Shown here: positions 25,718 through 34,636 of the stretch, in pieces | Layout: the number at the start of each line of letters is the position of its first letter | Position numbering within the stretch: position 1 is the stretch's first letter | NCBI GenBank assembly: GCA_040386335.1 | Contig: JAZKFT010000030.1 | Span: 1-64,000 of the forward strand | Direction of reading: 5' to 3' | DNA length: 64,000 nt | Origin: JAZKFT01 sp040386335 | Lineage (GTDB): Bacteria > Bacteroidota > Bacteroidia > Chitinophagales > Chitinophagaceae | Made by a program: the position numbers and the translations under genes | The notes under the pieces: generated by a model | The model's database searches: none | What the model was told of the DNA's origin: nothing | What the model saw: only the letters and a program-made list of their open reading frames with translations

Positions 25718-28321
25718 ATGAAAATGGCCATGCGCTGTATTGCTTTGCTTGGATTGATATTTACAGGCATGGCCAATTTTGCACAAAAGAACGTGAAAGC
25801 CAATAACCTGGTTTATGTGGATAAACAGGGGATGTTACGGTATTCAAAGACCAATGCCGAAGCTGCTTTTTTTGGTGTTAATTATACCACGCCATTTGCT
25901 CATGCTTTCCGTGCCCACAAGGCATTGGGTTTGGATTTGGAAAAGGCTATTCAGAACGATGTGTACCATATGGCGAGGCTAGGCTTTGATGCTTTCCGGG
26001 TGCATGTGTGGGATACAGAAATCACTGACACCATCGGAAATCTTTTAGAAAATGAACACCTGCGTCTTTTTGATTTCCTGTTGGCTGAATTGAAAAAACG
26101 AAATATCAAAACCATCATCACGCCGATTGCATTTTGGGGCAACGGTTATCCCGAACGGGATGAGAATACACCCGGTTTTGCGAGAAAATATGGTAAAGGC
26201 GGATCCACTGCAAACGATACTGCCATCAAAGCCCAGGAGAATTATTTACTACAGTTTTTTAAACATATCAATCCCTATACCAAACAGACGTATATACAGG
26301 ATGCTGATGTGATAGCCGTGGAACTAAATAATGAGCCCAGCCACAGTGGCCCCAAACAAGGCGTTACTGATTATAACAATCGGCTGGCGGCAGCTATGCG
26401 TAACACCGGCTGGACAAAGCCCTTGTATTATAATATTGCACAATCTCCTTTTTATGGAGATGCAGTGGCGAAGGCCAATGTTGATGGTGTGAGTTTTCAA
26501 TGGTATCCAAGCGGTCTTGTAGCCAACCAGGAAGTGCAGGGAAATTTTTTACCCCATGTAGACCGCTATTCCATCCCATTTGATACCATACCGGAATATC
26601 GGACCAAAAGTCGGATGGTGTATGAATTTGATGCGGCGGATATTTTGCAGTCGTATATGTACCCGGCCATCGCAAGAAGTTTTCGGGGCGCAGGCTTTCA
26701 ATGGGCCACACAGTTTGCCTACGATCCCATGGCGCTGGCTTATGCCAACACCGAGTACCAGACACATTATTTAAATCTTGCCTACACGCCTTCTAAAGCC
26801 ATCAGCATGTTGATCGCTTCTGAAGTGTTTCATAAGGTACCAAGGTTAAAAACCTATGGCAATTATCCTGCCGACAGCTCTTTTGATGCATTTAGGGTCA
26901 GTTATCGCAACAGCCTTAGTGAAATGAATACGGAGCAAAAATTTTATTACTCCAATAATACGAACTCAAAACCTGTAAGCAGTCCCAAACTCAATGCCAT
27001 CGCAGGTGTAGGCAGTTCATCCATTGTAACATACACTGGTTCAGGTGCCTATTTCCTGGATAAAATCGGCGATGGTATTTGGCGTCTGGAATTAATGCCG
27101 GATGCTATTTTCATAAGAGATCCTTTTGAACGAGCTTCACCCAAAAAAGAAGTCACCCGTATTGAATGGCGCACCAACGCCATGAAAATAATGCTGGAAG
27201 ACCTGGGCGGGGGGTTTACGATTAAGGGACTGAACGAGGGCAATCAATTTGCTGCAACAGCTAATGCAGATAGTTTTAAAATTGCGCCCGGTACTTACCT
27301 GCTTACCAGGACCGGAAAAGCATTGGAAACAGGCAAAAAAACTATTAGCGCAATTGGGCTAAACGAGTTTGTTGCACCGGCAAATGTTTCCGGTGAAATG
27401 TATGTCCGCCACCAGCCCTATGCAGATGTAACCGCAGGTCAGCCCTTTACGGTCCGTGCAAAAATTGTGGGATTGGACACCGGCCGGGCTTCTTTGCAAA
27501 TCAGCCGTTTCGGCGGCGGAGGTCTTGGTCCCGGTGGTGGCGGTGGCCAAAGACCCATACCCATGGTGCGGCAACCGGGTGGCGATTATACGGCCGAAGT
27601 GCCCGCAAACCTGGTAGTGCCAGGTATGCTCACCTACAAGATCGTTCTACAAAAAGGACCAGACTTTGTTTCTTTTCCGGGAAATATAAAAGGCAACCCG
27701 TTTGCCTGGGACAATTACCAGAATGAAACCTGGAAAACCTTTGTGGCTGCGGAAAATGGCAGGTTGAACATTTACGATCCTACTGTAGATAGAAGTGCGC
27801 AAACTTTCTCAGCTATGCGCCGTGGTTTTCAGTCATCGTATATCACCGGCGAAAAGCAAGGGCAGTTAATTTTCAGGCTGGCAGCGACCGAACTTTCAGG
27901 TGACCATATCATGGCATTTCAATATTTTTTCGGTGATAAACTGGCGGCCAGGCAAGTTTCCACCTCAGCTTTTACCAAATTGGTGATCAGGGCCAGAACA
28001 GCCGAAACAACGCCGGTTACTGCAAAAATTGTATTGACAGATGCCGATGCGATGTCCGTATCAACAAGCATTACACTTACCAATAGTTTTCAGGATATTG
28101 AGGTGCCATTGGATAAACTTGTACCCGATTCTATGCTGCTGTTGCCCAGGCCATACCCGGGCTTTATGGCTTTAAAATTTAGTGGCGGAAGCAAGACCGG
28201 GGTATTCAAACTAAGCAGTGCAGAGAAAATAGAAATCAGGATTGGGGAAGAGGTGTTGCCGGCCGATTTTAAAAAGCCATACAGTATTGAACTGGAGTCC
28301 ATCTGGCTCAAAAAAAATTGA
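25718..28321 (+). CDS. Clan GH-A glycoside hydrolase, candidate beta-galactosidase (GH147-like)
   Basis: An 867-aa protein with a type I signal peptide (ending GMANFAQ). The (beta/alpha)8 domain covers about 30-370. It contains FGVNYTTPFAHAFRAH, an acid/base motif ADVIAVELNNEPSHSGP (Glu206) and a nucleophile strand SRMVYEFDAADI (Glu303). A long C-terminal beta region (about 400-867) includes a Gly-rich loop (about 597-612, FGGGGLGPGGGGGQ). It is distinct from the GH2 and GH53 genes beside it. Its size and setting in a galactan PUL suggest GH147, a Bacteroidota beta-galactosidase family, but I cannot verify the family. Probably periplasmic, acting on imported galacto-oligosaccharides. Confidence 0.68.
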   Translation: MKMAMRCIALLGLIFTGMANFAQKNVKANNLVYVDKQGMLRYSKTNAEAAFFGVNYTTPFAHAFRAHKALGLDLEKAIQNDVYHMARLGFDAFRVHVWDTEITDTIGNLLENEHLRLFDFLLAELKKRNIKTIITPIAFWGNGYPERDENTPGFARKYGKGGSTANDTAIKAQENYLLQFFKHINPYTKQTYIQDADVIAVELNNEPSHSGPKQGVTDYNNRLAAAMRNTGWTKPLYYNIAQSPFYGDAVAKANVDGVSFQWYPSGLVANQEVQGNFLPHVDRYSIPFDTIPEYRTKSRMVYEFDAADILQSYMYPAIARSFRGAGFQWATQFAYDPMALAYANTEYQTHYLNLAYTPSKAISMLIASEVFHKVPRLKTYGNYPADSSFDAFRVSYRNSLSEMNTEQKFYYSNNTNSKPVSSPKLNAIAGVGSSSIVTYTGSGAYFLDKIGDGIWRLELMPDAIFIRDPFERASPKKEVTRIEWRTNAMKIMLEDLGGGFTIKGLNEGNQFAATANADSFKIAPGTYLLTRTGKALETGKKTISAIGLNEFVAPANVSGEMYVRHQPYADVTAGQPFTVRAKIVGLDTGRASLQISRFGGGGLGPGGGGGQRPIPMVRQPGGDYTAEVPANLVVPGMLTYKIVLQKGPDFVSFPGNIKGNPFAWDNYQNETWKTFVAAENGRLNIYDPTVDRSAQTFSAMRRGFQSSYITGEKQGQLIFRLAATELSGDHIMAFQYFFGDKLAARQVSTSAFTKLVIRARTAETTPVTAKIVLTDADAMSVSTSITLTNSFQDIEVPLDKLVPDSMLLLPRPYPGFMALKFSGGSKTGVFKLSSAEKIEIRIGEEVLPADFKKPYSIELESIWLKKN

Positions 28322-28364
28322 TTCATTACTATCAAACAAGTACAAGTACAGCTAAACTATTTTT

Positions 28365-31300
28365 ATGCAAAGATTCCGGGTCTGTTTATTTTGGGTTTTG
28401 GTCTTTTCTGGCCTCTCCGTGGGTATGGCGCAAACAGCTCCACGTCAAAAAATAAATATGGATGAAGGCTGGAAGTTCGCCTTTGGCCATGCCGCCAATC
28501 CTGAGAAAGATTTTAATTACAGTGTTAAAACCATCTTCTCAAAATCGGGCGGTGCCGCAGGTACCGCTATCGATCCCCGTTTTAAAGACAGTGCCTGGCG
28601 CAATCTGAATGTACCACATGACTGGGCGGTGGAATTGCCCTTTGCTTACGTTGACAATTTTGACGTAGAGTCGCATGGGTATAAACCCGTGGGCGGCCTT
28701 TTCCCGGAAACAAGTATTGGCTGGTACCGCAAGCATTTTAACGTTGCCCGGGCCGATTCCGGCCAACGTTTCCAAATCCAGTTTGATGGCATTTTCAGGG
28801 ATGCCAATATCTGGGTTAACGGCTTTTACCTGGGTAACAACAAAAGCGGTTATGTAGGAACCAGCTATGATATAACTGATTTTTTAAATTTTGATAAGGA
28901 CAATGTAATTACCGTTCGGGCAGATGCGAGCCAATACGAAGGCTGGTTTTACGAAGGTGCAGGTATCTACAGGCATGTGTGGATGAACCAATACCAAAAC
29001 GGGCACATAGCGACAGATGGCATTTTTGCCTATTCCACGGTCACCGGTAATAAAGCTGTGGTATCAGTTGAGACCACGGTGGCCAACGAAAATTTTGATC
29101 CTGCATCTTATACGGTTTCAAGCTATGTTACAGACAGGACTGGCAATATGATAGGCGCGGCCAAAGAGCAGCCGGTGGCCTTAACAGTAAACGAAGAAAA
29201 AATTTCCAAACAAACGATTGCCGTAAACAATCCAAAGCTTTGGAGCCTCGAAGACCCTTACCTGTACCGGGTTGTGGTAGAACTAAAGCAGGGCGGCAGG
29301 GTAGTAGATACCAGGACCATTCGCATTGGGATACGTACTATCGACATTAAAGTGAATGGCGTTTTCTTAAACGGTAAGCATGTAAAAATACAGGGCACCA
29401 ATAACCACCACGACCACGCAGGCCTTGGCAGTGCATTGCCCGATTACCTGCAGTATTATCGCATTAGCTTATTGAAAAATATGGGTGTCAATGCGTATCG
29501 CACCAGCCACAATGCGCCTACGCCTGAATTGCTGGATGCATGCGACAGTTTAGGAATGTTGGTAATGGATGAGCAACGCCTGTTGAACAGCGGGACGGAA
29601 TACATGAATCAGTTCGAACGGCTGGTAAAACGTGACCGCAGCCGTGCTTGTGTGTTTATGTGGAGCATCGGCAACGAGGAAGGCTGGATACATAGCACGA
29701 CTACTGGTAAAAGAATAGCGCAAACACTGATTGCGAAGCAAAAACAATTGGATCCTACACGTACCTGCACTTATGCAGCTGACCTCGCAAATGTGTATCG
29801 CGGCGTAAACGAAGTGATCCCTGTCCGTAGCTTTAATTACCGCCAGTTTGCGGTAGCCGATTACCATAGGGATCATCCGGATCAACCGTTGTTGGGAACT
29901 GAAATGGGCAGCACAGTGACCACAAGAGGCATTTGGGAAAAGGATAGCATCCGGGCTTACCTGCCAGACCAGGATATCACAGCGCCATGGTGGGCCAGTA
30001 CCGCCGAAACCTGGTGGAAACTGGCAGCACCCAACGATTTCTGGCTTGGGGGGTTCGTGTGGACCGGCTTCGATTACCGTGGTGAACCAACGCCTTATAA
30101 ATGGCCCAATATCAATTCGCATTTTGGCATCATGGATATGTGCGGCTTTCCTAAAAATATTTACTACTACTACCAAAGCTGGTGGACGGATAAAGATGTG
30201 CTGCATATTTCACCCCATTGGAATCATGGAACAGCCCGCGGTGAGAAAGGAGGCAAGCCAATAGATGTATGGGTCAATAGTAATGCCGATGATGTAGAGC
30301 TTTTTCTTAATGGGAAAAGCCAGGGCAAAAAAGAAATGCCCCGCAATGGTCATTTGCAGTGGAGTGTAAATTATGCACCCGGTACACTGGAAGCCGTGGC
30401 GTATAAAAAGGGCAAACGCCTGACTACAAAAGTAGAAACAACCGGTGCTCCTGTAGAAGTGGTGATGACGCCTTACAAAACCACCATGCTTGCTGATGGT
30501 CAGGATGCTACTGTGATCAACATAAGTGTAGTAGACAAAGAGGGTAGGGAAGTCCCGGATGCAGATAACCTCATCAAATTTTATTTACAGGGCGATGCCA
30601 AAATAATAGGTGTGGGCAACGGCGATCCCAGCAGCCATGAGCCTGATAAATGCGTGGATGGCGCCTGGCAACGGAGCCTTTTCAATGGTAAGTGCCAGGT
30701 GATTATCCAGGGAGGAAAAAAGCCCGGCATCTTTAAGTTTGAGGCGAAGTCCAGTAATCTATTTACCGGCTCTACAGATATTATCATGGTGGCACCCACT
30801 ACTATTACAGCTGCGTCTATTGATAAAAATTATGAGTTGAAAGGTGAGGCTGCTAAGCCAAGAGTTACCGGTAAAATGTTGGGCGCCGACATTTCTTTTT
30901 TACCCCAATTGGAAGCCCGCGGTTTAAAATTCAGTGACAAGGGAACAGAAAAAGATGCGATACAAATTTTAAAAGATCATGGCTTTAATTATGTACGCCT
31001 CCGCATTTTTAACGAGCCCGCAAATGATAGCGGCTATTCGCCCAAAAAAGGTTTTTGCGACCTGGAGAACACGAAGAAAATGGCCAAACGTGTAAAGGCC
31101 CTGGGCATGAAATTGCTCCTCGATTTTCACTACAGCGATACCTGGGCCGACCCGGGTAAGCAATACAAACCCGCGGCCTGGAAAGGCCTCGGTTTCACAG
31201 AACTAAAAACCGCTATGTATGATTTCACCAAAAAAGTAATGCAGGAACTAAAAGACCAGGGAACATTACCCGATATGGTACAGGTAGGCAATGAAATAAA

Positions 31301-31781
31301 CCATGGCATTGTATGGCCCGATGGCAATGTGCGCAACCTTGATAACCTCGCCCAGCTGTTAAACGCCGGAACTGCTGCGGTAAAAGTAGTAGCCCCGGAA
31401 ACCATTATGATGCTGCATGTGGCCCTCGGTGGCCAGCATGATGAGTCTACATTCTTCATTGACAATATGATGGCACGAGGTGTGCCCTTCGATGTGATCG
31501 GCGAATCATACTATCCCAAGTGGCACGGCACCCTGGCCGATTTGGAGGACAACCTGAATAAGTTGGTAGCCCGCTACAATAAAGACGTGATTGTAGTGGA
31601 GTATTCTGCCCTTAAAAAAGAGGTAAATAAAATAGCCTTTGAAGTTGCCAATGGCAGGGGGAAAGGAACCTGCATATGGGAGCCCCTCAGCACCTGGGAG
31701 AAAGTGTTTGACGCCGATGGAAAGTCAAACAGCCTCATGGCTTATTATGATGATATCAGCAAGGAGTTTATGCAGAAGTAG
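28365..31781 (+). CDS. GH2-GH53 fusion: periplasmic beta-galactosidase/endo-galactanase
   Basis: An 1138-aa protein with a signal peptide (ending VGMAQ). The GH2 part covers about 30-810: sugar-binding sandwich, Ig-like domain, barrel with GTNNHHDHAGLG, acid/base MWSIGNEEG (Glu438), nucleophile LLGTEMGS (Glu513), then DUF4982-like and Ig-like domains. From about 836 a complete GH53 follows (LGADISFLPQLEARG), with LLLDFHYSDTWADPGKQYKPAAW, acid/base MVQVGNEINHGIVWP (Glu977) and nucleophile VIVVEYSA (Glu1079). Both active sites look intact. The enzyme could shorten galactan internally and release galactose. It lacks a lipobox, so it is probably periplasmic, unlike the lipid-anchored GH53 upstream. 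Confidence 0.93.
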   Translation: MQRFRVCLFWVLVFSGLSVGMAQTAPRQKINMDEGWKFAFGHAANPEKDFNYSVKTIFSKSGGAAGTAIDPRFKDSAWRNLNVPHDWAVELPFAYVDNFDVESHGYKPVGGLFPETSIGWYRKHFNVARADSGQRFQIQFDGIFRDANIWVNGFYLGNNKSGYVGTSYDITDFLNFDKDNVITVRADASQYEGWFYEGAGIYRHVWMNQYQNGHIATDGIFAYSTVTGNKAVVSVETTVANENFDPASYTVSSYVTDRTGNMIGAAKEQPVALTVNEEKISKQTIAVNNPKLWSLEDPYLYRVVVELKQGGRVVDTRTIRIGIRTIDIKVNGVFLNGKHVKIQGTNNHHDHAGLGSALPDYLQYYRISLLKNMGVNAYRTSHNAPTPELLDACDSLGMLVMDEQRLLNSGTEYMNQFERLVKRDRSRACVFMWSIGNEEGWIHSTTTGKRIAQTLIAKQKQLDPTRTCTYAADLANVYRGVNEVIPVRSFNYRQFAVADYHRDHPDQPLLGTEMGSTVTTRGIWEKDSIRAYLPDQDITAPWWASTAETWWKLAAPNDFWLGGFVWTGFDYRGEPTPYKWPNINSHFGIMDMCGFPKNIYYYYQSWWTDKDVLHISPHWNHGTARGEKGGKPIDVWVNSNADDVELFLNGKSQGKKEMPRNGHLQWSVNYAPGTLEAVAYKKGKRLTTKVETTGAPVEVVMTPYKTTMLADGQDATVINISVVDKEGREVPDADNLIKFYLQGDAKIIGVGNGDPSSHEPDKCVDGAWQRSLFNGKCQVIIQGGKKPGIFKFEAKSSNLFTGSTDIIMVAPTTITAASIDKNYELKGEAAKPRVTGKMLGADISFLPQLEARGLKFSDKGTEKDAIQILKDHGFNYVRLRIFNEPANDSGYSPKKGFCDLENTKKMAKRVKALGMKLLLDFHYSDTWADPGKQYKPAAWKGLGFTELKTAMYDFTKKVMQELKDQGTLPDMVQVGNEINHGIVWPDGNVRNLDNLAQLLNAGTAAVKVVAPETIMMLHVALGGQHDESTFFIDNMMARGVPFDVIGESYYPKWHGTLADLEDNLNKLVARYNKDVIVVEYSALKKEVNKIAFEVANGRGKGTCIWEPLSTWEKVFDADGKSNSLMAYYDDISKEFMQK

Positions 31782-31866
31782 CAGGGCGAACAATACAAGC
31801 GTTAAGATATCATATGACTGAACTCATTTAGATTGACGTACAATTCATAAATTGCTTGCCACTATG

Positions 31867-32760
31867 ATGAGAAGAAACCATTTGCAGATCATTTTAGCGG
31901 CACTCATAATATCGGCCGCAGCCTGTAAGCCCGTTGCTAAAACCGGCACCGAAGATTGGCAATCTCTTTTTAACGGGAAGGATCTGTCTGGCTGGGATAT
32001 TAAGATATTAAAGCGCCCCCTGAACGAGAATTACAACAACACATTCATTGTGGAAGACAGCGTACTGCGTATAAAGTATGATGGCTACCAAAAATTTGAT
32101 GATCATTTTGGGCACCTGTATTACCAAACGCCTTTCAGCTATTATAAACTGCAGTTGCAGTACCGTTTTGTGGGTAAGCATATGGCTGATGCACCCGGCT
32201 ATGCCGACTGTAACAGTGGCATCATGCTACATTCCCAATCGGCCAAAAGCCTGGAATTGAACCAGACATTCCCGGTTTCTCTTGAAATGCAATTCCTCTG
32301 CAGCAATGGGAAAGACGCCCCAACAACCGGCAACCTTTGTACACCCGGCACCCAGGTACGTATGAGCGATGCGATCCGGCCGGAACATTGCATCAACGCT
32401 GCTTCAAAAACCTACAATAAAGATGTTTGGGTAAATGCTGCTGTAGAAGTATATGGCGATTCCCTTATCCGCCATATAATTGAAGGAGACACGGTGTTGG
32501 TTTACACCAAACCAACTATTGGCGGCGGCTTTGTTGGAGGCAACTATAACTGGAGCATGGCACACATCACCGACAGCCTTCCGTGGATCAATAAGGCCGG
32601 GAGTCGGTTGACGGAAGGATATATCGCCTTGCAGGCCGAAAGCCAGCCCATCGACTTTAAAAACCTGAAACTATTGGACCTGGTTGGGTGCATGGATACT
32701 AAAGCCAGCAATTACAAGAGTTACTTTATCAAAGCTGATAACAGTAAGTGCAGATATTGA
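31867..32760 (+). CDS. DUF1080 (3-keto-disaccharide hydrolase-like) lipoprotein
   Basis: A secreted lipoprotein of about 298 aa, end of the PUL. The start at 31867 (MRRNHLQII) gives a compact signal with lipobox SAAAC; in-frame ATGs at 31864 and 31852 are alternatives. The DUF1080 domain begins WQSLFNGKDLSGWDI and includes NTFIVEDSVLRIKYDG and the late EGYIALQAESQPIDFKNLKLLDL strand, a LamG-like jelly roll. Some DUF1080 proteins act in 3-keto-glycoside metabolism or bind glycans. A role in galactan use is suggested only by position (70-100 bp after the GH2-GH53 gene, followed by a terminator). Confidence 0.82.
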   Translation: MRRNHLQIILAALIISAAACKPVAKTGTEDWQSLFNGKDLSGWDIKILKRPLNENYNNTFIVEDSVLRIKYDGYQKFDDHFGHLYYQTPFSYYKLQLQYRFVGKHMADAPGYADCNSGIMLHSQSAKSLELNQTFPVSLEMQFLCSNGKDAPTTGNLCTPGTQVRMSDAIRPEHCINAASKTYNKDVWVNAAVEVYGDSLIRHIIEGDTVLVYTKPTIGGGFVGGNYNWSMAHITDSLPWINKAGSRLTEGYIALQAESQPIDFKNLKLLDLVGCMDTKASNYKSYFIKADNSKCRY

Positions 32761-32781
32761 TCGGCATTAAAAGAAAATAAA

Positions 32782-32815
32782 AAATCCCTCAACATAATAA
32801 TGCGGAGGGATTTTT
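32782..32815 (+). terminator. Terminator at the end of the galactan PUL
   Basis: AAATCCCTC / GAGGGATTT stem with a 14-nt loop, then a T-run, 21 bp after the DUF1080 stop. Confidence 0.8.
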
Positions 32816-32839
32816 TATGTTTTTCGGCAGAACCGCTTT

Positions 32840-32891
32840 TTGTGACAAGTCTTTTGTGACAATTTAAATTGTCACAAAAGATTTGTCACAA
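32840..32891. repeat. 52-bp near-perfect palindrome with four TGTGACA boxes
   Basis: The central 32 bp (32850-32881) are a perfect palindrome around AATTTAAATT; the outer 10 bp on each side continue it with a single G:T position. TTTTGTGACAA occurs twice direct on the left and twice inverted on the right. It lies between two convergent terminators. The remaining gap, 32892-33009, shows nothing else recognisable. Confidence 0.8.
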
Positions 32892-33009
32892 TTTTTTTAA
32901 GTACTGATTGGGAATCACCGCCTGGGTATTGAACAGACAAGCAAGCAGCCGATAGAATTTTTACAGTAATGTGCAAGCTTTGTTCGGAGCTAACTGAAGG
33001 CAAATAAAA

Positions 33010-33036
33010 AATCCCCCAACAAACTGCTGGGGGATT
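33010..33036 (-). terminator. Terminator of the rpsL-rpsG operon
   Basis: AATCCCCCA / TGGGGGATT stem (9 bp, 9-nt loop) followed on the minus strand by TTTTTTATTTG, 38 bp after the rpsG stop. It ends the transcript before any fusA gene. Confidence 0.85.
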
Positions 33037-33074
33037 CTCTGTATCGTACACAACCTAAACTGGTTGTTGGTCTT

Positions 33075-33542
33075 TTAGATCTTGAAGTGACTGAAAGCCT
33101 TGTTGGCTTCGGCCATACGGTGTGTATCTTCTTTCTTTTTGAAAGCACCACCTTCACCTTTGCTGGCTGCGATGATCTCATTGGCCAGTTTGTCTGCCAT
33201 GCTGCGGCCATTTCTTTCGCGGCTGAAGCGTACCATCCATTTGATGCTCAATGAAATTTTACGGTCGGCACGTACCTCAGATGGGATCTGGAACGTAGCA
33301 CCACCAATACGGCGGCTGCGAACCTCAACACCCGGAGTAATATTATTCAATGCTTTTTTCCAGATCTCGTAGCCATCTTCGTTGGTGATTTTAGAAACCT
33401 TGTCAACGGCATCGTAGAAAATGGTAAGAGCAACGCTCTTTTTGCCCTGCCACATCAGGTTGTTTACAAAACGGGTTACCAGTTTGTCGTTAAACCTAGG
33501 ATCTGGTGCTAAGGGTAATTTTTTGGCTTGTGCTTTCCTCAT
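33075..33542 (-). CDS. rpsG: 30S ribosomal protein S7
   Basis: A 155-aa S7, the standard length. Visible family landmarks are LPLAPDPRFNDKLVTRFVNNLMWQGKKSVA near the start, ALNNITPGVEVRSRRIGGATFQIPSEVR in the middle and SMADKLANEIIAASKGEGGAFKKKEDTHRMAEANKAFSHF at the end. It binds the 3' major domain of 16S rRNA and starts assembly of the 30S head. It lies 56 bp after rpsL and is co-transcribed from the rpsL promoter. Unlike the common str operon, no fusA follows. Confidence 0.98.
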   Translation of the reverse strand: MRKAQAKKLPLAPDPRFNDKLVTRFVNNLMWQGKKSVALTIFYDAVDKVSKITNEDGYEIWKKALNNITPGVEVRSRRIGGATFQIPSEVRADRKISLSIKWMVRFSRERNGRSMADKLANEIIAASKGEGGAFKKKEDTHRMAEANKAFSHFKI

Positions 33543-33561
33543 TGGAATGTTTATTTATGGT

Positions 33562-33583
33562 GAAACGCATTGCAATGCGTCTC
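33562..33583. repeat. GTAGAGACG-family palindrome in the rpsL-rpsG gap
   Basis: A 22-bp palindrome (GAAACGCATTG / CAATGCGTCTC) with one mismatch, extended by TAC. The GTAGAGACG...CGTCTCTAC palindrome family is widely dispersed in bacterial genomes; a second copy is at 36465-36490. Confidence 0.6.
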
Positions 33584-33598
33584 TACGAACGAATTTGA

Positions 33599-34006
33599 TT
33601 ATTTTTTCTTACCTGCTGCTGCTGGTGCTGCACCTGCTTTGGCTTTTTTGGTACCGTATTTAGAACGGCTTTGTTTCCTGTCTTTTACGCCAGCAGTATC
33701 CAAACTACCGCGAACAATATGGTAACGTACACCCGGTAAATCTTTTACCCTGCCACCACGTATCAAAACGATACTGTGCTCCTGCAGGTTATGACCTTCA
33801 CCGGGAATGTAAGCGATAACTTCAATTTTGTTGGTTAAACGAACCTTGGCTACTTTACGCAAAGCAGAGTTGGGCTTTTTAGGTGTGGTGGTATATACAC
33901 GGGTACATACTCCACGGCGTTGTGGACAGGCATCCAAAGCACGGCTCTTACTTTTAGCCTTTATTATTTCTCTACCCTTTCTTACCAGTTGCTGTATAGT
34001 AGGCAT
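33599..34006 (-). CDS. rpsL: 30S ribosomal protein S12
   Basis: A 135-aa S12. The conserved core is present: MPTIQQLVRKGR, CPQRRGVCTRVYTTTPKKPNSALRKVAKVRL, GRVKDLPGVRYHIVRG. Lys43/Lys44 and Lys88 carry the streptomycin-sensitive residues. It sits at the decoding centre of the 30S subunit. The C-terminus has an Ala/Lys-rich extension (KKAKAGAAPAAAGKKK). It is first in the rpsL-rpsG unit, behind a recognisable promoter. Confidence 0.98.
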   Translation of the reverse strand: MPTIQQLVRKGREIIKAKSKSRALDACPQRRGVCTRVYTTTPKKPNSALRKVAKVRLTNKIEVIAYIPGEGHNLQEHSIVLIRGGRVKDLPGVRYHIVRGSLDTAGVKDRKQSRSKYGTKKAKAGAAPAAAGKKK

Positions 34007-34031
34007 TAAATCAATTTTTTAAAATGGACGG

Positions 34032-34066
34032 CAAAAGTAACAGCCTTGGCGGCAACTTCCAAAAAA
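34032..34066 (-). promoter_or_regulatory. Promoter of rpsL-rpsG
   Basis: On the minus strand TTTTTTGG is followed 19 nt later by TACTTTTG, a good match to the Bacteroidota TTTG-N19-TAnnTTTG promoter. Transcription would start about 20 nt before the rpsL ATG. Confidence 0.65.
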
Positions 34067-34138
34067 TAAAATAACAAATTTGAAAAAATAATGTGGATAA
34101 GGGCAATTTGATTCGTAAATAGGGGTTGTCGGCGCGAA

Positions 34139-34546
34139 ATGACTGCTGTGAGCAAGCCTGACATGCGATTAACGAACACTGGAGAAGATTCAAAGATCAT
34201 CACAAGACAGCTATTTTTACTGATGAATTGGAAAAATATCACCTCCGTGCTTCACAAGAAACCCTGGACCTACAGGTTGAAAATAATATACGAACCGATA
34301 GTTACCGATTGGAGTAACTGGGTGATAACTCCTACTGAAACCTATATTGAAGCGGAGAAACAGGGACCTTACCAGGCCAGTCAAATTGAATGGATCGATA
34401 TTAACCCTATTGAAATTAAAGTGATTGGCAGGATAATGCCCGAAAAGGAAATCAATCACTCCGACCAGATCATTCAGCTGTTAGAAGATCATTCCATTGT
34501 TTATAAAATAGCTGGCGACGTCATCAGGGTTTTTTGTGTCCATTAA
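34139..34546 (+). CDS. Small uncharacterised protein (possibly DUF6678-like)
   Basis: A 135-aa ORF, or 107 aa if the internal ATG at 34223 (MNWKNITSVLHKKPW) is the true start, which I favour because the preceding residues look non-conserved. It has no signal peptide. The pattern IYEPIVTDWSNW ... YQASQIEWIDINPIEIKVIGRIMPEK ... QIIQLLEDHSIVYKIAGDVIRVF resembles small cytosolic DUF6678-type proteins, but this is a weak recognition. It is divergent from rpsL and convergent with ilvE. Function unknown. Confidence 0.55.
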   Translation: MTAVSKPDMRLTNTGEDSKIITRQLFLLMNWKNITSVLHKKPWTYRLKIIYEPIVTDWSNWVITPTETYIEAEKQGPYQASQIEWIDINPIEIKVIGRIMPEKEINHSDQIIQLLEDHSIVYKIAGDVIRVFCVH

Positions 34547-34591
34547 GAAATCGCTGATTCCTGAGAACGGCATTTAAGGCGATTTTAATTT

Positions 34592-34629
34592 AAAAAGACC
34601 ATGACAGTTATTTTCAACAGTCATGGTCT
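34592..34629 (-). terminator. Terminator of ilvE
   Basis: AGACCATGAC / GTCATGGTCT stem (10 bp, partly extended inward) with TTTTTAAATT following on the minus strand. Between it and the ilvE stop lies a GTAAATCC word repeat (34637-34668). Confidence 0.7.
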
Positions 34630-34636
34630 CAATATC

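Noticed and set aside
32840..32891. CRP/FNR site reading of the TGTGACA palindrome
   Set aside because: The half-sites TGTGA..TCACA are 12 bp apart across the centre rather than 6, and no promoter is adjacent, so a standard CRP box is not supported.
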